Of a stretch of DNA of 64,000 nt, positions 1-9,218 are shown piece by piece; position 1 is the first letter of the stretch, and each line of letters opens with the position of its first letter. Source of the DNA: Lachnospiraceae bacterium (lineage in GTDB: Bacteria > Bacillota > Clostridia > Lachnospirales > Lachnospiraceae); the NCBI GenBank assembly GCA_019424135.1, contig JAHYZZ010000010.1:8030-72029 (forward strand), given 5' to 3'. Made by a program: the position numbers and the translations under genes. Under the pieces are notes generated by a model. The model made no database searches and had not been told where the DNA came from. It saw only the letters and a program-made list of their open reading frames with translations.

Positions 1-35
1 TGAACGAAATCGTAAAAAAACTGAAGAATAACTAG
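1..35 (+). CDS. 3' end of an upstream gene (partial)
   Basis: Only the last ten codons and the TAG stop are in the window; they read NEIVKKLKNN. The gene lies 12 bases upstream of galE, which suggests the same operon. Too little is present to name the product. Confidence 0.5.
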   Translation, partial: NEIVKKLKNN

Positions 36-47
36 GAGGTATCCAAA

Positions 48-1070
48 ATGGCAAAAATATTGATCACAGGCGGCGCCGGGTATATAGGAAGCCACACTGC
101 ACTGGAACTTTTGAATGAAGGATATGAAGTCGTAGTTTACGATAATCTTTGCAATTCCTCCGAAGAATCTTTAAGAAGAGTTCAGGAACTGACCGGAAAG
201 TCAATAAAATTCTACGAAGGGGATGTGCTGGATGCAGATTCTCTGGAAGCGATGTTCCGTGCGGAGAATGTGGATGCAGTTATCCATTGTGCGGCTTTAA
301 AAGCGGTAGGAGAGTCTGTGCAAAAGCCTCTTGAGTATTATAAGAATAATATTACTGGGACGCTGACCTTGATGGATGTGATGAGCCGAGTAGGGGTCAA
401 GAATATTGTATTTAGTTCCTCTGCCACGGTTTATGGAAGTCCGGAAGAGATGCCGATCACAGAATCCTGTCCGAAGGGACAGTGCACCAATCCGTACGGA
501 TGGACAAAGTCCATGATGGAGCAGATCATGACAGATGTCCAGAAGGCAAATCCGGAGTGGAATGTAATCCTGCTTCGTTACTTCAATCCGGTAGGAGCAC
601 ATAAGAGTGGACGGATCGGAGAGGACCCGAAGGGAATCCCGAACAATCTGATGCCATATATTTCGCAGGTGGCAGTAGGAAAGCTTGAAAAACTGGGGGT
701 ATTTGGCAATGATTACAATACTCCGGATGGAACAGGCGTAAGAGATTATATTCATGTAGTAGACCTGGCAATTGGACATGTAAAGGCCATCAACTATATC
801 TTTACCAATCCTGGGTTGGATGTGATTAATTTAGGAACAGGTACGGGTTATTCTGTTCTGGATATGGTAAAGGCCTTCTCCAAGGCATGCGGAAAAGAAA
901 TCCCATACGAGATCAAGCCGAGACGTGCCGGCGATATCGATATGTGTTATGCGGATCCGTCCAAAGCGCTGAAGGTACTTGGCTGGAAGGCAGAGCGAGG
1001 GCTGGATGAGATGTGTGAGGATACCTGGAGATGGCAGTCCCAGAATCCAAATGGTTATAATGAGGCATAA
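48..1070 (+). CDS. galE: UDP-glucose 4-epimerase
   Basis: Interconverts UDP-glucose and UDP-galactose in the cytoplasm (Leloir pathway and supply of sugar nucleotides for surface glycans). It is an extended short-chain dehydrogenase: the NAD-binding GGAGYIG motif is at residues 8-14, SSSATVYG precedes the active site, and the catalytic Tyr/Lys pair (Y-G-W-T-K) is near residues 150-154. At 340 residues it has the usual family length. An AGGAGG site 8 bases upstream fixes the ATG. It follows a gene ending 12 bases before it and is closed by a strong terminator, so it is the last gene of its transcript. Confidence 0.95.
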   Translation: MAKILITGGAGYIGSHTALELLNEGYEVVVYDNLCNSSEESLRRVQELTGKSIKFYEGDVLDADSLEAMFRAENVDAVIHCAALKAVGESVQKPLEYYKNNITGTLTLMDVMSRVGVKNIVFSSSATVYGSPEEMPITESCPKGQCTNPYGWTKSMMEQIMTDVQKANPEWNVILLRYFNPVGAHKSGRIGEDPKGIPNNLMPYISQVAVGKLEKLGVFGNDYNTPDGTGVRDYIHVVDLAIGHVKAINYIFTNPGLDVINLGTGTGYSVLDMVKAFSKACGKEIPYEIKPRRAGDIDMCYADPSKALKVLGWKAERGLDEMCEDTWRWQSQNPNGYNEA

Positions 1071-1088
1071 AAAGAGACAGAAAATAGA

Positions 1089-1131
1089 GAAAAGACGGCG
1101 CTTTTCAGCAAAAAATGCCGTCTTTTCTTTT
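1089..1131 (+). terminator. Rho-independent terminator after galE
   Basis: An 11-bp perfect stem, GAAAAGACGGC pairing with GCCGTCTTTTC, has a 17-nt loop and is followed by TTTTA. It separates galE from gdpP. Confidence 0.9.
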
Positions 1132-1182
1132 ATACTGAAAAGTGGTATAATCATGCATAGGTATGAGCCGGAGGATGAAACT

Positions 1183-3243
1183 ATGTCAGAAAAACAAAAA
1201 GAAAAGGTTCGTTTAAAAGGTCAGCTGCGGCTGTATATGCAGCTTCCAGCCGTGATGGCGGTGCTGCTTGCGGTGCTGAATATCTGGATTTACCGGATGG
1301 ACCGGCGTGCGGGAATTCTGATGCTGGTATTTGTCATCATTTATATCTTTATGGTCGGATATCTGTACATCTACAGTAAGTCCATTATCTTAAAGGATCT
1401 GGTAGAATTTGCCGCGCAGTATGGCATTGTTCAGAATGTCCTGTTAAAAGAGTTGGCGATTCCCTATGCTATTTTGTTGGATGACGGCAAGGCCGTGTGG
1501 ATGAACGCCCAGTTCGAACGAGTGCTGGGAGGGAAGCCCAAGGGAGACGCCTATATCAGTAAGTATATTCCAGAACTGAATGTCAGTATTTTCCCGAAAC
1601 GCGAGGGAGATATCGTTGAGATGGATGTCTACTGTGATGAGAAGGAGTACCGGGCAGAGCTGCGCAGAGTGTCTGTACAGGGATTCAGTGAGACAGAACA
1701 GCTTCTACAGATGCCAGAAGAAAGAGAGTATTTTATCGCTGTCTATCTTCAGGATGTGACGGAACTAAACAGGTATATCCGGGAGAATGAGGAGCAGCGT
1801 CTGGTGGCGGGGCTGATTTATATTGATAATTATGATGAAGTGGTGGACAGCGTAGAAGAAGTGCGCCAGTCACTTTTGATGGCCCTGGTGGACAGGAAGA
1901 TTAACCAGTATATTGCAAAGGTAGACGGAATCGTGAAAAAGATGGAGAATGATAAGTACTTCATCGTGATTAAGAAGCAGTATTTCAAGCAGCTGGAAGA
2001 GGATAAGTTCTCACTGCTTGAGGATGTGAAGTCTGTCAATATCGGGAACGGCATTCCGGCCACCTTGAGTATTGGACTTGGTTTAAGTTCCGTTTCTTAT
2101 GCACAGAGTTATAATTATGCCAGAGTGGCCATTGATCTTGCACTTGCCCGCGGCGGCGACCAGGCTGTAATTAAAGACTGTGGAGGCATTACTTATTTTG
2201 GGGGGAAACGGGAGCAGACGTCTAAAAATACCCGTGTGAAGGCAAGGGTTAAAGCAGAGGCACTTCGGGAGTTTATCACCGTAAAGGACAAAATATTTGT
2301 TATGGGGCATAAGCTGACGGATGTGGATGCATTTGGTGCAGCAATTGGGATTTACCGTGCGGCTGCAGCTTTGGAGAAGAACGCACATATCGTGATTAAT
2401 GAGATCTCTGCGTCTCTTCGCCCGCTCTATGAATGTTATGAGAAGGATCCGGCTTATCCGGATGACCTGTTTTTGACTTCGGCGGAGGCTATCCCTATGG
2501 TGGATGAAGAATCTATGGTGATTGTCGTGGACACCAACCGTCCGCAGATGACAGAGTGTGAGGAACTGCTGAAGAAAACGAAGACGATCGTGGTACTGGA
2601 TCATCACAGACAGAGCAGTGACAATATCGACAACGCACTGTTGTCTTATATTGAGCCCTATGCATCTTCGTCTTGTGAGATGGTATCAGAGGTTCTTCAG
2701 TATATTGTCGATGATATTAAGATTCCGAAGCTGGAGGCAAGCAGTCTGTATGCGGGAATCATGATTGATACCAATAATTTTGTAAACCGGACAGGCGTGC
2801 GTACCTTTGAGGCGGCAGCATTTTTAAGAAGATGCGGGGCTGATATTACGCTGGTGCGTAAGATGCTTCGCGATGATATGGATGCGTACCGGGCAAAGGC
2901 GGAGATTATCAGTAATGCGGAAGTTTTCCATGAAAAATTTGCAATCGCCACGGGACAGAATCTGACGATTGAAAGTCCCACTATTATTGGTGCCCAGGCG
3001 GCCGATGAGCTGTTGGATATCAATGGAATCAAGGCTTCTTTTGTGCTGACTGAATATAATGGAAGAATTTATATCAGCGCCCGGTCTATTGATGAGGTTA
3101 ATGTGCAGATCATCATGGAACGTTTCGGAGGCGGCGGCCATATGAATGCATCCGGCGCTCAGTTTGACCATACAGACATGAAGGCTGCGATTGCAGACTT
3201 AAAGCGTGTGCTGGATGAAATGATAGAAGGAGGAGATATTTAA
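1183..3243 (+). CDS. gdpP: Cyclic-di-AMP phosphodiesterase GdpP (DHH/DHHA1 membrane protein)
   Basis: Hydrolyses the second messenger c-di-AMP, which controls potassium and osmotic balance and wall stress. Order of parts: two N-terminal membrane segments (about residues 15-65), a PAS-like region, a degenerate GGDEF-like region, then the DHH phosphoesterase domain (GHKLTDVDAFGAA near 370 and the VVLDHHR signature near 470) and a C-terminal DHHA1 domain ending in GGGGHMNASGAQF. The start was set at the ATG 8 bases after GGAGG (1170-1174); a longer frame upstream runs through the galE terminator and is not credible. The 686-residue length fits GdpP. It is immediately followed by rplI and dnaB, an order seen in many Firmicutes. 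The potassium transporter ktrBA, a known class of c-di-AMP target, is also in this window. Confidence 0.93.
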   Translation: MSEKQKEKVRLKGQLRLYMQLPAVMAVLLAVLNIWIYRMDRRAGILMLVFVIIYIFMVGYLYIYSKSIILKDLVEFAAQYGIVQNVLLKELAIPYAILLDDGKAVWMNAQFERVLGGKPKGDAYISKYIPELNVSIFPKREGDIVEMDVYCDEKEYRAELRRVSVQGFSETEQLLQMPEEREYFIAVYLQDVTELNRYIRENEEQRLVAGLIYIDNYDEVVDSVEEVRQSLLMALVDRKINQYIAKVDGIVKKMENDKYFIVIKKQYFKQLEEDKFSLLEDVKSVNIGNGIPATLSIGLGLSSVSYAQSYNYARVAIDLALARGGDQAVIKDCGGITYFGGKREQTSKNTRVKARVKAEALREFITVKDKIFVMGHKLTDVDAFGAAIGIYRAAAALEKNAHIVINEISASLRPLYECYEKDPAYPDDLFLTSAEAIPMVDEESMVIVVDTNRPQMTECEELLKKTKTIVVLDHHRQSSDNIDNALLSYIEPYASSSCEMVSEVLQYIVDDIKIPKLEASSLYAGIMIDTNNFVNRTGVRTFEAAAFLRRCGADITLVRKMLRDDMDAYRAKAEIISNAEVFHEKFAIATGQNLTIESPTIIGAQAADELLDINGIKASFVLTEYNGRIYISARSIDEVNVQIIMERFGGGGHMNASGAQFDHTDMKAAIADLKRVLDEMIEGGDI

Positions 3244-3245
3244 TC

Positions 3246-3695
3246 ATGAAAGTTATTTTGACAGAAGATATAAAATCACTGGGAAAAAAGGGAGAGATCG
3301 TAGAAGTCAGCGACGGATATGCGAGAAACTTTATCCTTAAGAAAAAGAAAGGTTTAGAGGCTAATAGTAAAAATCTAAATGATTTGAAGCTAAAAAAGGC
3401 AAACGATGACAAGGTGGCCAAGGAACATTATGAGGCGGCCAAGGAGCTTGGAAAGAAGATCGAAGCCGGGCAGATCAAGGTGTCTATTAAGATGGGAGAA
3501 GGAGGAAAGGCATTTGGATCTGTTTCCTCCAAGGAAATTGCGGAAGAGACGAAGAAGCAGATGGGGCTGGAGATTGACAAGAAAAAGGTCCAGCTAAAAG
3601 ATGCGATCAAGGTTCCGGGAACCCATATTGTACCGATCAAGCTTCATCCAAAGGTAACGGCTGAGCTGAAGGTTTTGGTGGCTGAGGAGGCATAG
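3246..3695 (+). CDS. rplI: 50S ribosomal protein L9
   Basis: Binds 23S rRNA at the base of the L1 stalk. The N-terminal signature is typical (MKVILTEDIKSLGKKG, then VSDGYARNFILKKKKG), followed by a lysine-rich connecting helix and the C-terminal domain ending GTHIVPIKLHPKVTAELKV. Length 149 residues, as expected. It starts three bases after the gdpP stop, with GGAGGAG inside the gdpP 3' end, so the two are translationally linked. Confidence 0.97.
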   Translation: MKVILTEDIKSLGKKGEIVEVSDGYARNFILKKKKGLEANSKNLNDLKLKKANDDKVAKEHYEAAKELGKKIEAGQIKVSIKMGEGGKAFGSVSSKEIAEETKKQMGLEIDKKKVQLKDAIKVPGTHIVPIKLHPKVTAELKVLVAEEA

Positions 3696-3707
3696 GAGGA
3701 AGAATAG

Positions 3708-5048
3708 ATGGAAGAAGCACTCATCAAAAGAGTGATGCCCCATAGTATAGAAGCAGAACAGTCCGTCGTCGGTGCAATGCTGATGGATAAGGATGCGATC
3801 ACTGCCGCGTCAGAAATGATCAGTGGCAGTGATTTTTATCAGAGTGCTTATGGAATGATCTTCGATTCCATGGTGGAGTTGTTTAATGAGGGAAAACCGG
3901 TGGATCTGATTACACTTCAGGAACGGCTAAGACAGAAGGATGTTCCGTCGGAGATTGCAAGTCTGGAATTTGTCCGGGATTTGGTCACAGCAGTGCCCAC
4001 GTCTGCTAACGTGAGGTATTATGCCCAGATTGTTGCAGATAAGGCTATGATGCGCCGGCTGATCAAATTGAACGAAGAGATTGAAAACATCTGCTATGCT
4101 GGAAAAGAGCCCCTGGAGGAAGTGCTGGAGAAGACAGAAAAGTCGGTGTTTGAGCTGTTGCAGCGGAGGAATACCGGGGAATATGTACCCATCAAAGAAG
4201 TGGTGTTAAATGCACTGGACCGGATTGAAAAAGCCTCCAAGAGTAAGGGGACTGTAACAGGGATTCCCACAGGCTTTATTGATCTGGACTATAAATTGTC
4301 GGGACTCCAGCCGTCGGATCTGATCCTGGTGGCGGCCAGACCATCTATGGGAAAAACGGCATTCGTGTTGAACATTGCCCAGTATGTGGCATTTAAAAAG
4401 GAGAAGAGCGTGGCGATCTTTAGTCTGGAGATGTCAAAAGAACAGTTGGTGAACCGACTGTTTTCTCTGGAATCACAGGTGGATGCCCAGGCACTTCGTA
4501 CAGGCAATATGAAGGACTCTGACTGGGAGAAGCTGATCGAAGGCGCCGGGATTATTGGACAATCGAAGTTGATCATTGACGACACGCCGGGAATTTCGGT
4601 GTCGGAGCTTCGTTCTAAGTGCCGGAAATATAAGCTGGAAAATGATCTGGATCTGATTATCATCGACTACCTACAATTGATGACAGGAAGCGTTGGCAGA
4701 AGTTCTGAGTCCAGACAGCAGGAGATCTCTGAGATCTCCAGATCCTTAAAAGGGCTGGCAAGGGAACTGAACGTACCGTTGATTGCGCTGTCACAGCTGT
4801 CTCGTGCCGTGGAGAGCCGTCCGGACAAGCGCCCGATGCTGTCAGACTTAAGAGAGTCCGGAGCTATCGAGCAGGATGCGGACGTGGTGATGTTTATTTA
4901 CAGAGATGAATACTATAATAAGGATTCCGAATATAAAAAACAGGCCGAGATCATTATTGCAAAACAAAGAAACGGTCCTGTAGGGACCGTTCATCTGGCC
5001 TGGTTGGGTGAATATACAAAGTTTGCAAATTTAAGCAGGCAGGATTAA
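3708..5048 (+). CDS. dnaB: Replicative DNA helicase DnaB (DnaC in Bacillus naming)
   Basis: Hexameric 5'-3' helicase at the replication fork. The N-terminal primase-binding domain (MPHSIEAEQSVVGAMLMD) and the RecA-like ATPase domain are both present, with Walker A (ARPSMGKTAF) near residue 210, Walker B with hydrophobic strand LDLIIIDYLQLM, and the DRPMLSDLRESGAIEQDAD-like region written here as RPMLSDLRESGAIEQDAD. The 446-residue length is normal and no intein is seen. Third gene of the gdpP-rplI-dnaB operon. Its last 18 bases overlap the 3' end of a convergent small gene. Confidence 0.97.
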   Translation: MEEALIKRVMPHSIEAEQSVVGAMLMDKDAITAASEMISGSDFYQSAYGMIFDSMVELFNEGKPVDLITLQERLRQKDVPSEIASLEFVRDLVTAVPTSANVRYYAQIVADKAMMRRLIKLNEEIENICYAGKEPLEEVLEKTEKSVFELLQRRNTGEYVPIKEVVLNALDRIEKASKSKGTVTGIPTGFIDLDYKLSGLQPSDLILVAARPSMGKTAFVLNIAQYVAFKKEKSVAIFSLEMSKEQLVNRLFSLESQVDAQALRTGNMKDSDWEKLIEGAGIIGQSKLIIDDTPGISVSELRSKCRKYKLENDLDLIIIDYLQLMTGSVGRSSESRQQEISEISRSLKGLARELNVPLIALSQLSRAVESRPDKRPMLSDLRESGAIEQDADVVMFIYRDEYYNKDSEYKKQAEIIIAKQRNGPVGTVHLAWLGEYTKFANLSRQD

Positions 5049-5390
5049 CTTTTTCAGCCTGGAAATGGGACCAGACTCTGCGGCAGACTTCCGATAGGAT
5101 TGCTGCTGGCGGATGAGCTGGTCCAATTTTTTGAATTCTTCTTCCTGTTGCCTTTCTTTGGCATCTAGAAGGAAGGACATCTCTTTGCTGAACATGGAGA
5201 GGAGAACTTCATTGTTATTTTCCAGCATTCGCTTGATATAGAGCTGCTCCCTGGTTCTTCGGATATCAGGAATCAGAGCTTTTAGTTCGGCGAAAGGAAC
5301 CCCCTGCTCATACAATTCTTTGATACATCCATAGAGGCGTTCATCGTCTTTTGTTTCTCGTTTCAACTGATCTAATGCATGATTACTCAT
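5031..5390 (-). CDS. Uncharacterised 119-residue charged helical protein
   Basis: I do not recognise the family. The product is strongly charged and predicted largely alpha-helical, with no signal peptide, membrane segment or cysteine; the middle (residues 55-95) is rich in E, K and Q and could form a coiled coil. The ATG has an AAGGGGG-like site about 9 bases upstream. Its 3' end overlaps the 3' end of dnaB in convergent orientation. A real gene is likely because the reading frame is continuous and has an RBS, but the function is unknown. Confidence 0.6.
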   Translation of the reverse strand: MSNHALDQLKRETKDDERLYGCIKELYEQGVPFAELKALIPDIRRTREQLYIKRMLENNNEVLLSMFSKEMSFLLDAKERQQEEEFKKLDQLIRQQQSYRKSAAESGPISRLKKLILPA

Positions 5391-5485
5391 CTGTCAATAC
5401 CCCCTTATTAATAGATCTGTTTCTTCAGGCGTTTTCATCATAGCATACTTTTTCCGCGGAAAAAGGGGAAACCCGTCGGACAGAT

Positions 5486-5541
5486 AAAAAAGAGACTGCC
5501 ACACAATGCAGAAGATGCATTTGCGTAACAGTCTCTTTTTT
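5486..5541 (-). terminator. Terminator downstream of the ferredoxin gene
   Basis: The 13-bp arms AAAAAAGAGACTG and CAGTCTCTTTTTT face each other around a 30-nt loop. Read on the minus strand the stem ends in a T run just after the ferredoxin stop; because both arms end in A/T runs it may also work on the plus strand. Confidence 0.8.
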
Positions 5542-5560
5542 GAAACATATCTGATATGGA

Positions 5561-5785
<225 letters not shown>

Positions 5786-5793
5786 TTATCCCT

Positions 5794-5822
5794 ATCATAA
5801 TACAAACGGAAAAAATATACAA
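5794..5822 (-). promoter_or_regulatory. Predicted promoter of the ferredoxin gene
   Basis: On the minus strand, TTGTAT is followed by a 17-base spacer and TATGAT, a good sigma-A type pair about 60 bases upstream of the ferredoxin start codon. Confidence 0.55.
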
Positions 5823-5964
5823 GAGCGGAGCTTAAAATAACTGGTATGTACGAAATTAAATCCAAGAATGAAAATTTAAGAAAAATTTTAAACACTTTTT
5901 CGTAAAATTGGTGTATAGTGTTTGATGTTACAGTGTATGACATGTTGGGACAGGAGTGAAAAAC

Positions 5965-7053
5965 ATGAGAAACAGATATAGAAAAGTAGTGGCGGTGCTG
6001 TTGCTGACGGCTGTCCTTGGAGGATGTGCGGCCCGGGAAGAATATACAGGGGGACAAGTGACCGCAGAAGTGCCAGAGGTGACCGCAGAACAGGCGAAAC
6101 TGAATATGATACAGCCCAATGCCTATAATAATGTGAATGGTCTTGATCTGGAGCCGGGATCCTATATTTCTATTCTGGGAAGATCTGGGAGCGGCGCATA
6201 CTGGGAGGAAATAAAGAAGGGGATGAACCAGGCTGTGGAAGATATGAACACAGCACTGGGATATGAGGGAAGCGATAAGATAAAAGCCACATATAATGCA
6301 GCAGATACGCCGGATAATGTAGATGAACAGGTCAACATTCTGGATGAGGAACTGGCCCGCTATCCGGTTGCTGTGGGAATTGCCCTTTCGGATGCCGCAG
6401 CCTGTGAAGTGCAGTTTGATCTGGCGTCAGAAAACGGAATCCCGGTAGTGGCGTTTGATTCGGGCAGTGATTACCAGGGATTGATGTCTACTGTTTCGAC
6501 AGACAATGACGCATCTGCAAGAGAGGCAGCTTCCAAGATGGCAGAAGATATGGAAGAGACAGGGAAAGTGCTGATTCTGGTGGATAATTCTAAAGCTAAG
6601 GCGGAAATCACAAGAGAGAGTGCATTCCGGGATGAAATGCAGAATCAGCATTCGGGAATTACTGTTGCAGGAACATGGTACCTGGATCAGATGGATGCGT
6701 CTGATTCTGATACAGATCCGATAGAAACGATTCACGCTCAGTACCCGGATATTACAGGAATCTTTGCAGTCAGTTCTGATGCAATGTCAGTTGCATTAGA
6801 TCTGGTGGATGCCATGGATACAGAGCCTGTGATCGTAGGGTTTGATGGGGAAGAAGAAGAGCTTAAGGCACTGTCCGAAGGTCAGATCAGTGGTCTGATT
6901 GTCCAGAATCCATATGGCATGGGATATGCTTCTGTCGTTGCAGCTGCCAGAGCAGCCCTTTCCCAGGGGAATGAAGCTGTGGTCGATACAGGGTATCTGT
7001 GGGTGGATGCAGAAAATCTGGAGACAGAAGAAGTGCAGCAGATCCTGTATTAG
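5965..7053 (+). CDS. Periplasmic-type sugar-binding lipoprotein (substrate-binding protein)
   Basis: Extracytoplasmic solute receptor of the ribose/galactose-binding (Peripla_BP_4) family. It has a lipoprotein signal with lipobox L-G-G-C around residue 20, then a two-lobe fold: GSGAYWEEIKKGMNQAVEDM at the first lobe, GIPVVAFDSG in the middle and VIVGFDGEEEEL near the end. The ATG is chosen because GGAG lies 8 bases upstream; a GTG nine bases earlier overlaps that site. No permease or ATPase gene is adjacent. Instead its 3' end overlaps the 3' end of a histidine kinase on the other strand by 4 bases. It may be an orphan receptor or feed a sensor (inference). Confidence 0.85.
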   Translation: MRNRYRKVVAVLLLTAVLGGCAAREEYTGGQVTAEVPEVTAEQAKLNMIQPNAYNNVNGLDLEPGSYISILGRSGSGAYWEEIKKGMNQAVEDMNTALGYEGSDKIKATYNAADTPDNVDEQVNILDEELARYPVAVGIALSDAAACEVQFDLASENGIPVVAFDSGSDYQGLMSTVSTDNDASAREAASKMAEDMEETGKVLILVDNSKAKAEITRESAFRDEMQNQHSGITVAGTWYLDQMDASDSDTDPIETIHAQYPDITGIFAVSSDAMSVALDLVDAMDTEPVIVGFDGEEEELKALSEGQISGLIVQNPYGMGYASVVAAARAALSQGNEAVVDTGYLWVDAENLETEEVQQILY

Positions 7054-8468
7054 AATGAATCACTGCTTTTGGGAAGGGAGAAAATAAACTCTGTGCCGAC
7101 GCCTTCTGTGCTGACCACATTGATGTTTTCACCGTGTGCCTGGATGGCTTCTTTTACAATTGCAAGCCCCAGGCCGGTGCCTTTTTTATCCTTTCCGCGG
7201 GAAAGATCCGTTTTGTAGAAGCGTTCCCAGATCTTATTCAGTGCATTGCGGGGAATGCCGATTCCATAGTCTTTTACGGAGATATAGACCTTTTCGCCCC
7301 GCTCTGTGGTTTCGATGGTGACCGTAGACTCTGGGTCGCTGAATTTGATAGCATTGTCCAGCAGATTATAGAGAACCTGATGGATCTTGCGCTTGTCGGC
7401 ATAGACCTGCAGATGCTTGGTAGCTAACAGCAGTTCAATCGATATTTTTTTCTGAGTACAGGTGCCTTCAAAAGAGGCAGCTGTATTTTTTATGACTTCA
7501 TGAATATCAAATTTTTCACGGTTCAGGAGGATATTTTTATTGTCAAATTCGTTCAAGGTCAGAAGATCCTGAGTCAGATCTGTCAGGCGTTCCGTTTCAA
7601 ACAGAATGATCTTTAAATATTTTTCCTGCATTTCTGGCGGAATAGTGCCGTCTGCCATGGCCTCCACATATCCCTTGATGGAGGTCAGCGGAGAGCGGAA
7701 GTCGTGAGAGACATTGGCAACGAATTTTTTCTGATAGTCTTCAATGTCCCGGAGCTGGGATGACATGTAGTTCAAAGATGCTGAAAGATAACCCATCTCG
7801 TCTTCAGTGGTGACCGGGATTTCATAGTCCAGATTGCCGGAGGCATACTGAGTGGCCGCCTCAGTAATCTTGCGCAAAGGCCGGTAGACAAAGAACTGAA
7901 AGCCAAGGAGGATGACAAAGGACAACAGAAAAATTACCACTAGCGTAATATAGACTGCGCGCAGCAAAAGAGTCTGGAGCTTGTGGATGTCAGATACATA
8001 TTTGTGGATCATCAGATAGCCGTGAGGAGAGTAGCCATATACGACGGGCGCAATAACCGTGATGACATCTTCCTTAAAATATGAGTGATAATTCCCGATC
8101 TGATATTGTGCACTTCCAGTCTCTGCCGGATCAAAGTCGGCAATGCTTTCTGGAGCTGCAGGATAGCCGTCTGACTGTGCACAAGCGAGCACCTGTCCGT
8201 CCTGGGAAAGAAACCATACAGCAGCATCCAATTGAGTTTCTATTCCTGAAAGTTGAAGATCGATGTCAGAAATAGACAGGCGGTTGGAAAAATACTGTGG
8301 CAGATAATCACTGGCCACCAAGCTGGCCTCCTGATATATGTTGGTGGCGACATATCGCTGAAGAGGCTGTTTCGTCAGTCCGGTAGTCAAAGTAGCCACG
8401 GTAAAGAGACTTAGGAAACCAAATATGATATATAGAATGATGAATTTCAGATAAAGTGTGCTGCGCAT
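7050..8468 (-). CDS. Sensor histidine kinase with HAMP domain
   Basis: Membrane sensor of a two-component system. It has an N-terminal membrane segment, an extracytoplasmic sensor region of roughly 140 residues, a second membrane segment near residues 165-190, HAMP, a HisKA domain (VSHDFRSPLTSIKG, phospho-acceptor His near 255) and an HATPase domain with DNAIKF, DYGIGIP and GTGLGLAIVKEA. At 472 residues it is complete. It is downstream of its response regulator and of mutS2 on the same strand. The signal is unknown. Confidence 0.9.
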   Translation of the reverse strand: MRSTLYLKFIILYIIFGFLSLFTVATLTTGLTKQPLQRYVATNIYQEASLVASDYLPQYFSNRLSISDIDLQLSGIETQLDAAVWFLSQDGQVLACAQSDGYPAAPESIADFDPAETGSAQYQIGNYHSYFKEDVITVIAPVVYGYSPHGYLMIHKYVSDIHKLQTLLLRAVYITLVVIFLLSFVILLGFQFFVYRPLRKITEAATQYASGNLDYEIPVTTEDEMGYLSASLNYMSSQLRDIEDYQKKFVANVSHDFRSPLTSIKGYVEAMADGTIPPEMQEKYLKIILFETERLTDLTQDLLTLNEFDNKNILLNREKFDIHEVIKNTAASFEGTCTQKKISIELLLATKHLQVYADKRKIHQVLYNLLDNAIKFSDPESTVTIETTERGEKVYISVKDYGIGIPRNALNKIWERFYKTDLSRGKDKKGTGLGLAIVKEAIQAHGENINVVSTEGVGTEFIFSLPKSSDSF

Positions 8469-8485
8469 GGAATTCCCTCTGCTAT

Positions 8486-9193
8486 TTAAGATTTGACTTC
8501 AAATTTATACCCGATGCCCCAGACGGTGCTTAAACTCCAGGAATCATGGTCTTTGATCTTTTCCCGGAGTCGTTTGATATGTACGTCTACGGTGCGGGTG
8601 TCCCCGATGTATTCATAGCCCCAGATCTGATCCAGGAGCTGTTCTCTTGTAAACACCTGGTTGGGTGAGGCGGCCAGGAAATATAAAAGTTCCAGTTCTT
8701 TTGGCGGCATATCTACCGTCTGATTGTCCACGACGACGGAATAATTGGTGAGATTAATGGTGATACCTGGGTAGGATACACATTTCCCCTTGCTTTGCGC
8801 ATCATTTTCTGCTTTTGGAATTGCCTGGTAGCGGCGCAGGACTGCCCGCACGCGGGCAACCATTTCTTTGGAGTCAAAGGGTTTCATAATATAGTCGTCG
8901 GCACCCAGTTCTAGTCCCAGTACTTTGTCGAAGACTTCCCCTTTAGCAGAGAGCATGATAATGGGAACATTAGATTTTGCGCGGATTTCCCGGCAGACCT
9001 GGTAGCCGTCGATTCCCGGGAGCATCAGATCTAAGAGGATCAGGTCTGGATGATAGGAATCAAAAGCGATCAGAGCTTTTTCCCCGTCATGTACCATCAA
9101 AGTCTCAAAGCATTCTTTGGTGAGATAGAGGGAAATCAGCTCTGCAATATTTTCGTCGTCGTCTACGATCAGTATTTTCTGTTTGTTTACCAT
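8486..9193 (-). CDS. OmpR/PhoB-family response regulator
   Basis: DNA-binding partner of the adjacent kinase. Receiver domain with acidic pair DDDENIAE, phospho-acceptor Asp in LILLDLMLPG near residue 55, the T/S and Lys positions (LSAKG, MKPF), then a winged-helix domain (LLYFLAASPNQVFTREQLLDQIWG; RTVDVHIKRLREK). Length 235 residues. It starts 25 bases downstream of mutS2, so it is probably cotranscribed with it, and ends 17 bases before the kinase. Confidence 0.93.
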   Translation of the reverse strand: MVNKQKILIVDDDENIAELISLYLTKECFETLMVHDGEKALIAFDSYHPDLILLDLMLPGIDGYQVCREIRAKSNVPIIMLSAKGEVFDKVLGLELGADDYIMKPFDSKEMVARVRAVLRRYQAIPKAENDAQSKGKCVSYPGITINLTNYSVVVDNQTVDMPPKELELLYFLAASPNQVFTREQLLDQIWGYEYIGDTRTVDVHIKRLREKIKDHDSWSLSTVWGIGYKFEVKS

Positions 9194-9218
9194 AGGGGCC
9201 TCCTTTGGATGTCATAGT

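Noticed and set aside
979..1182. Upstream extension of the gdpP frame
   Set aside because: It overlaps the 3' end of galE and passes through a strong terminator; the ATG at 1183 has a good ribosome binding site.
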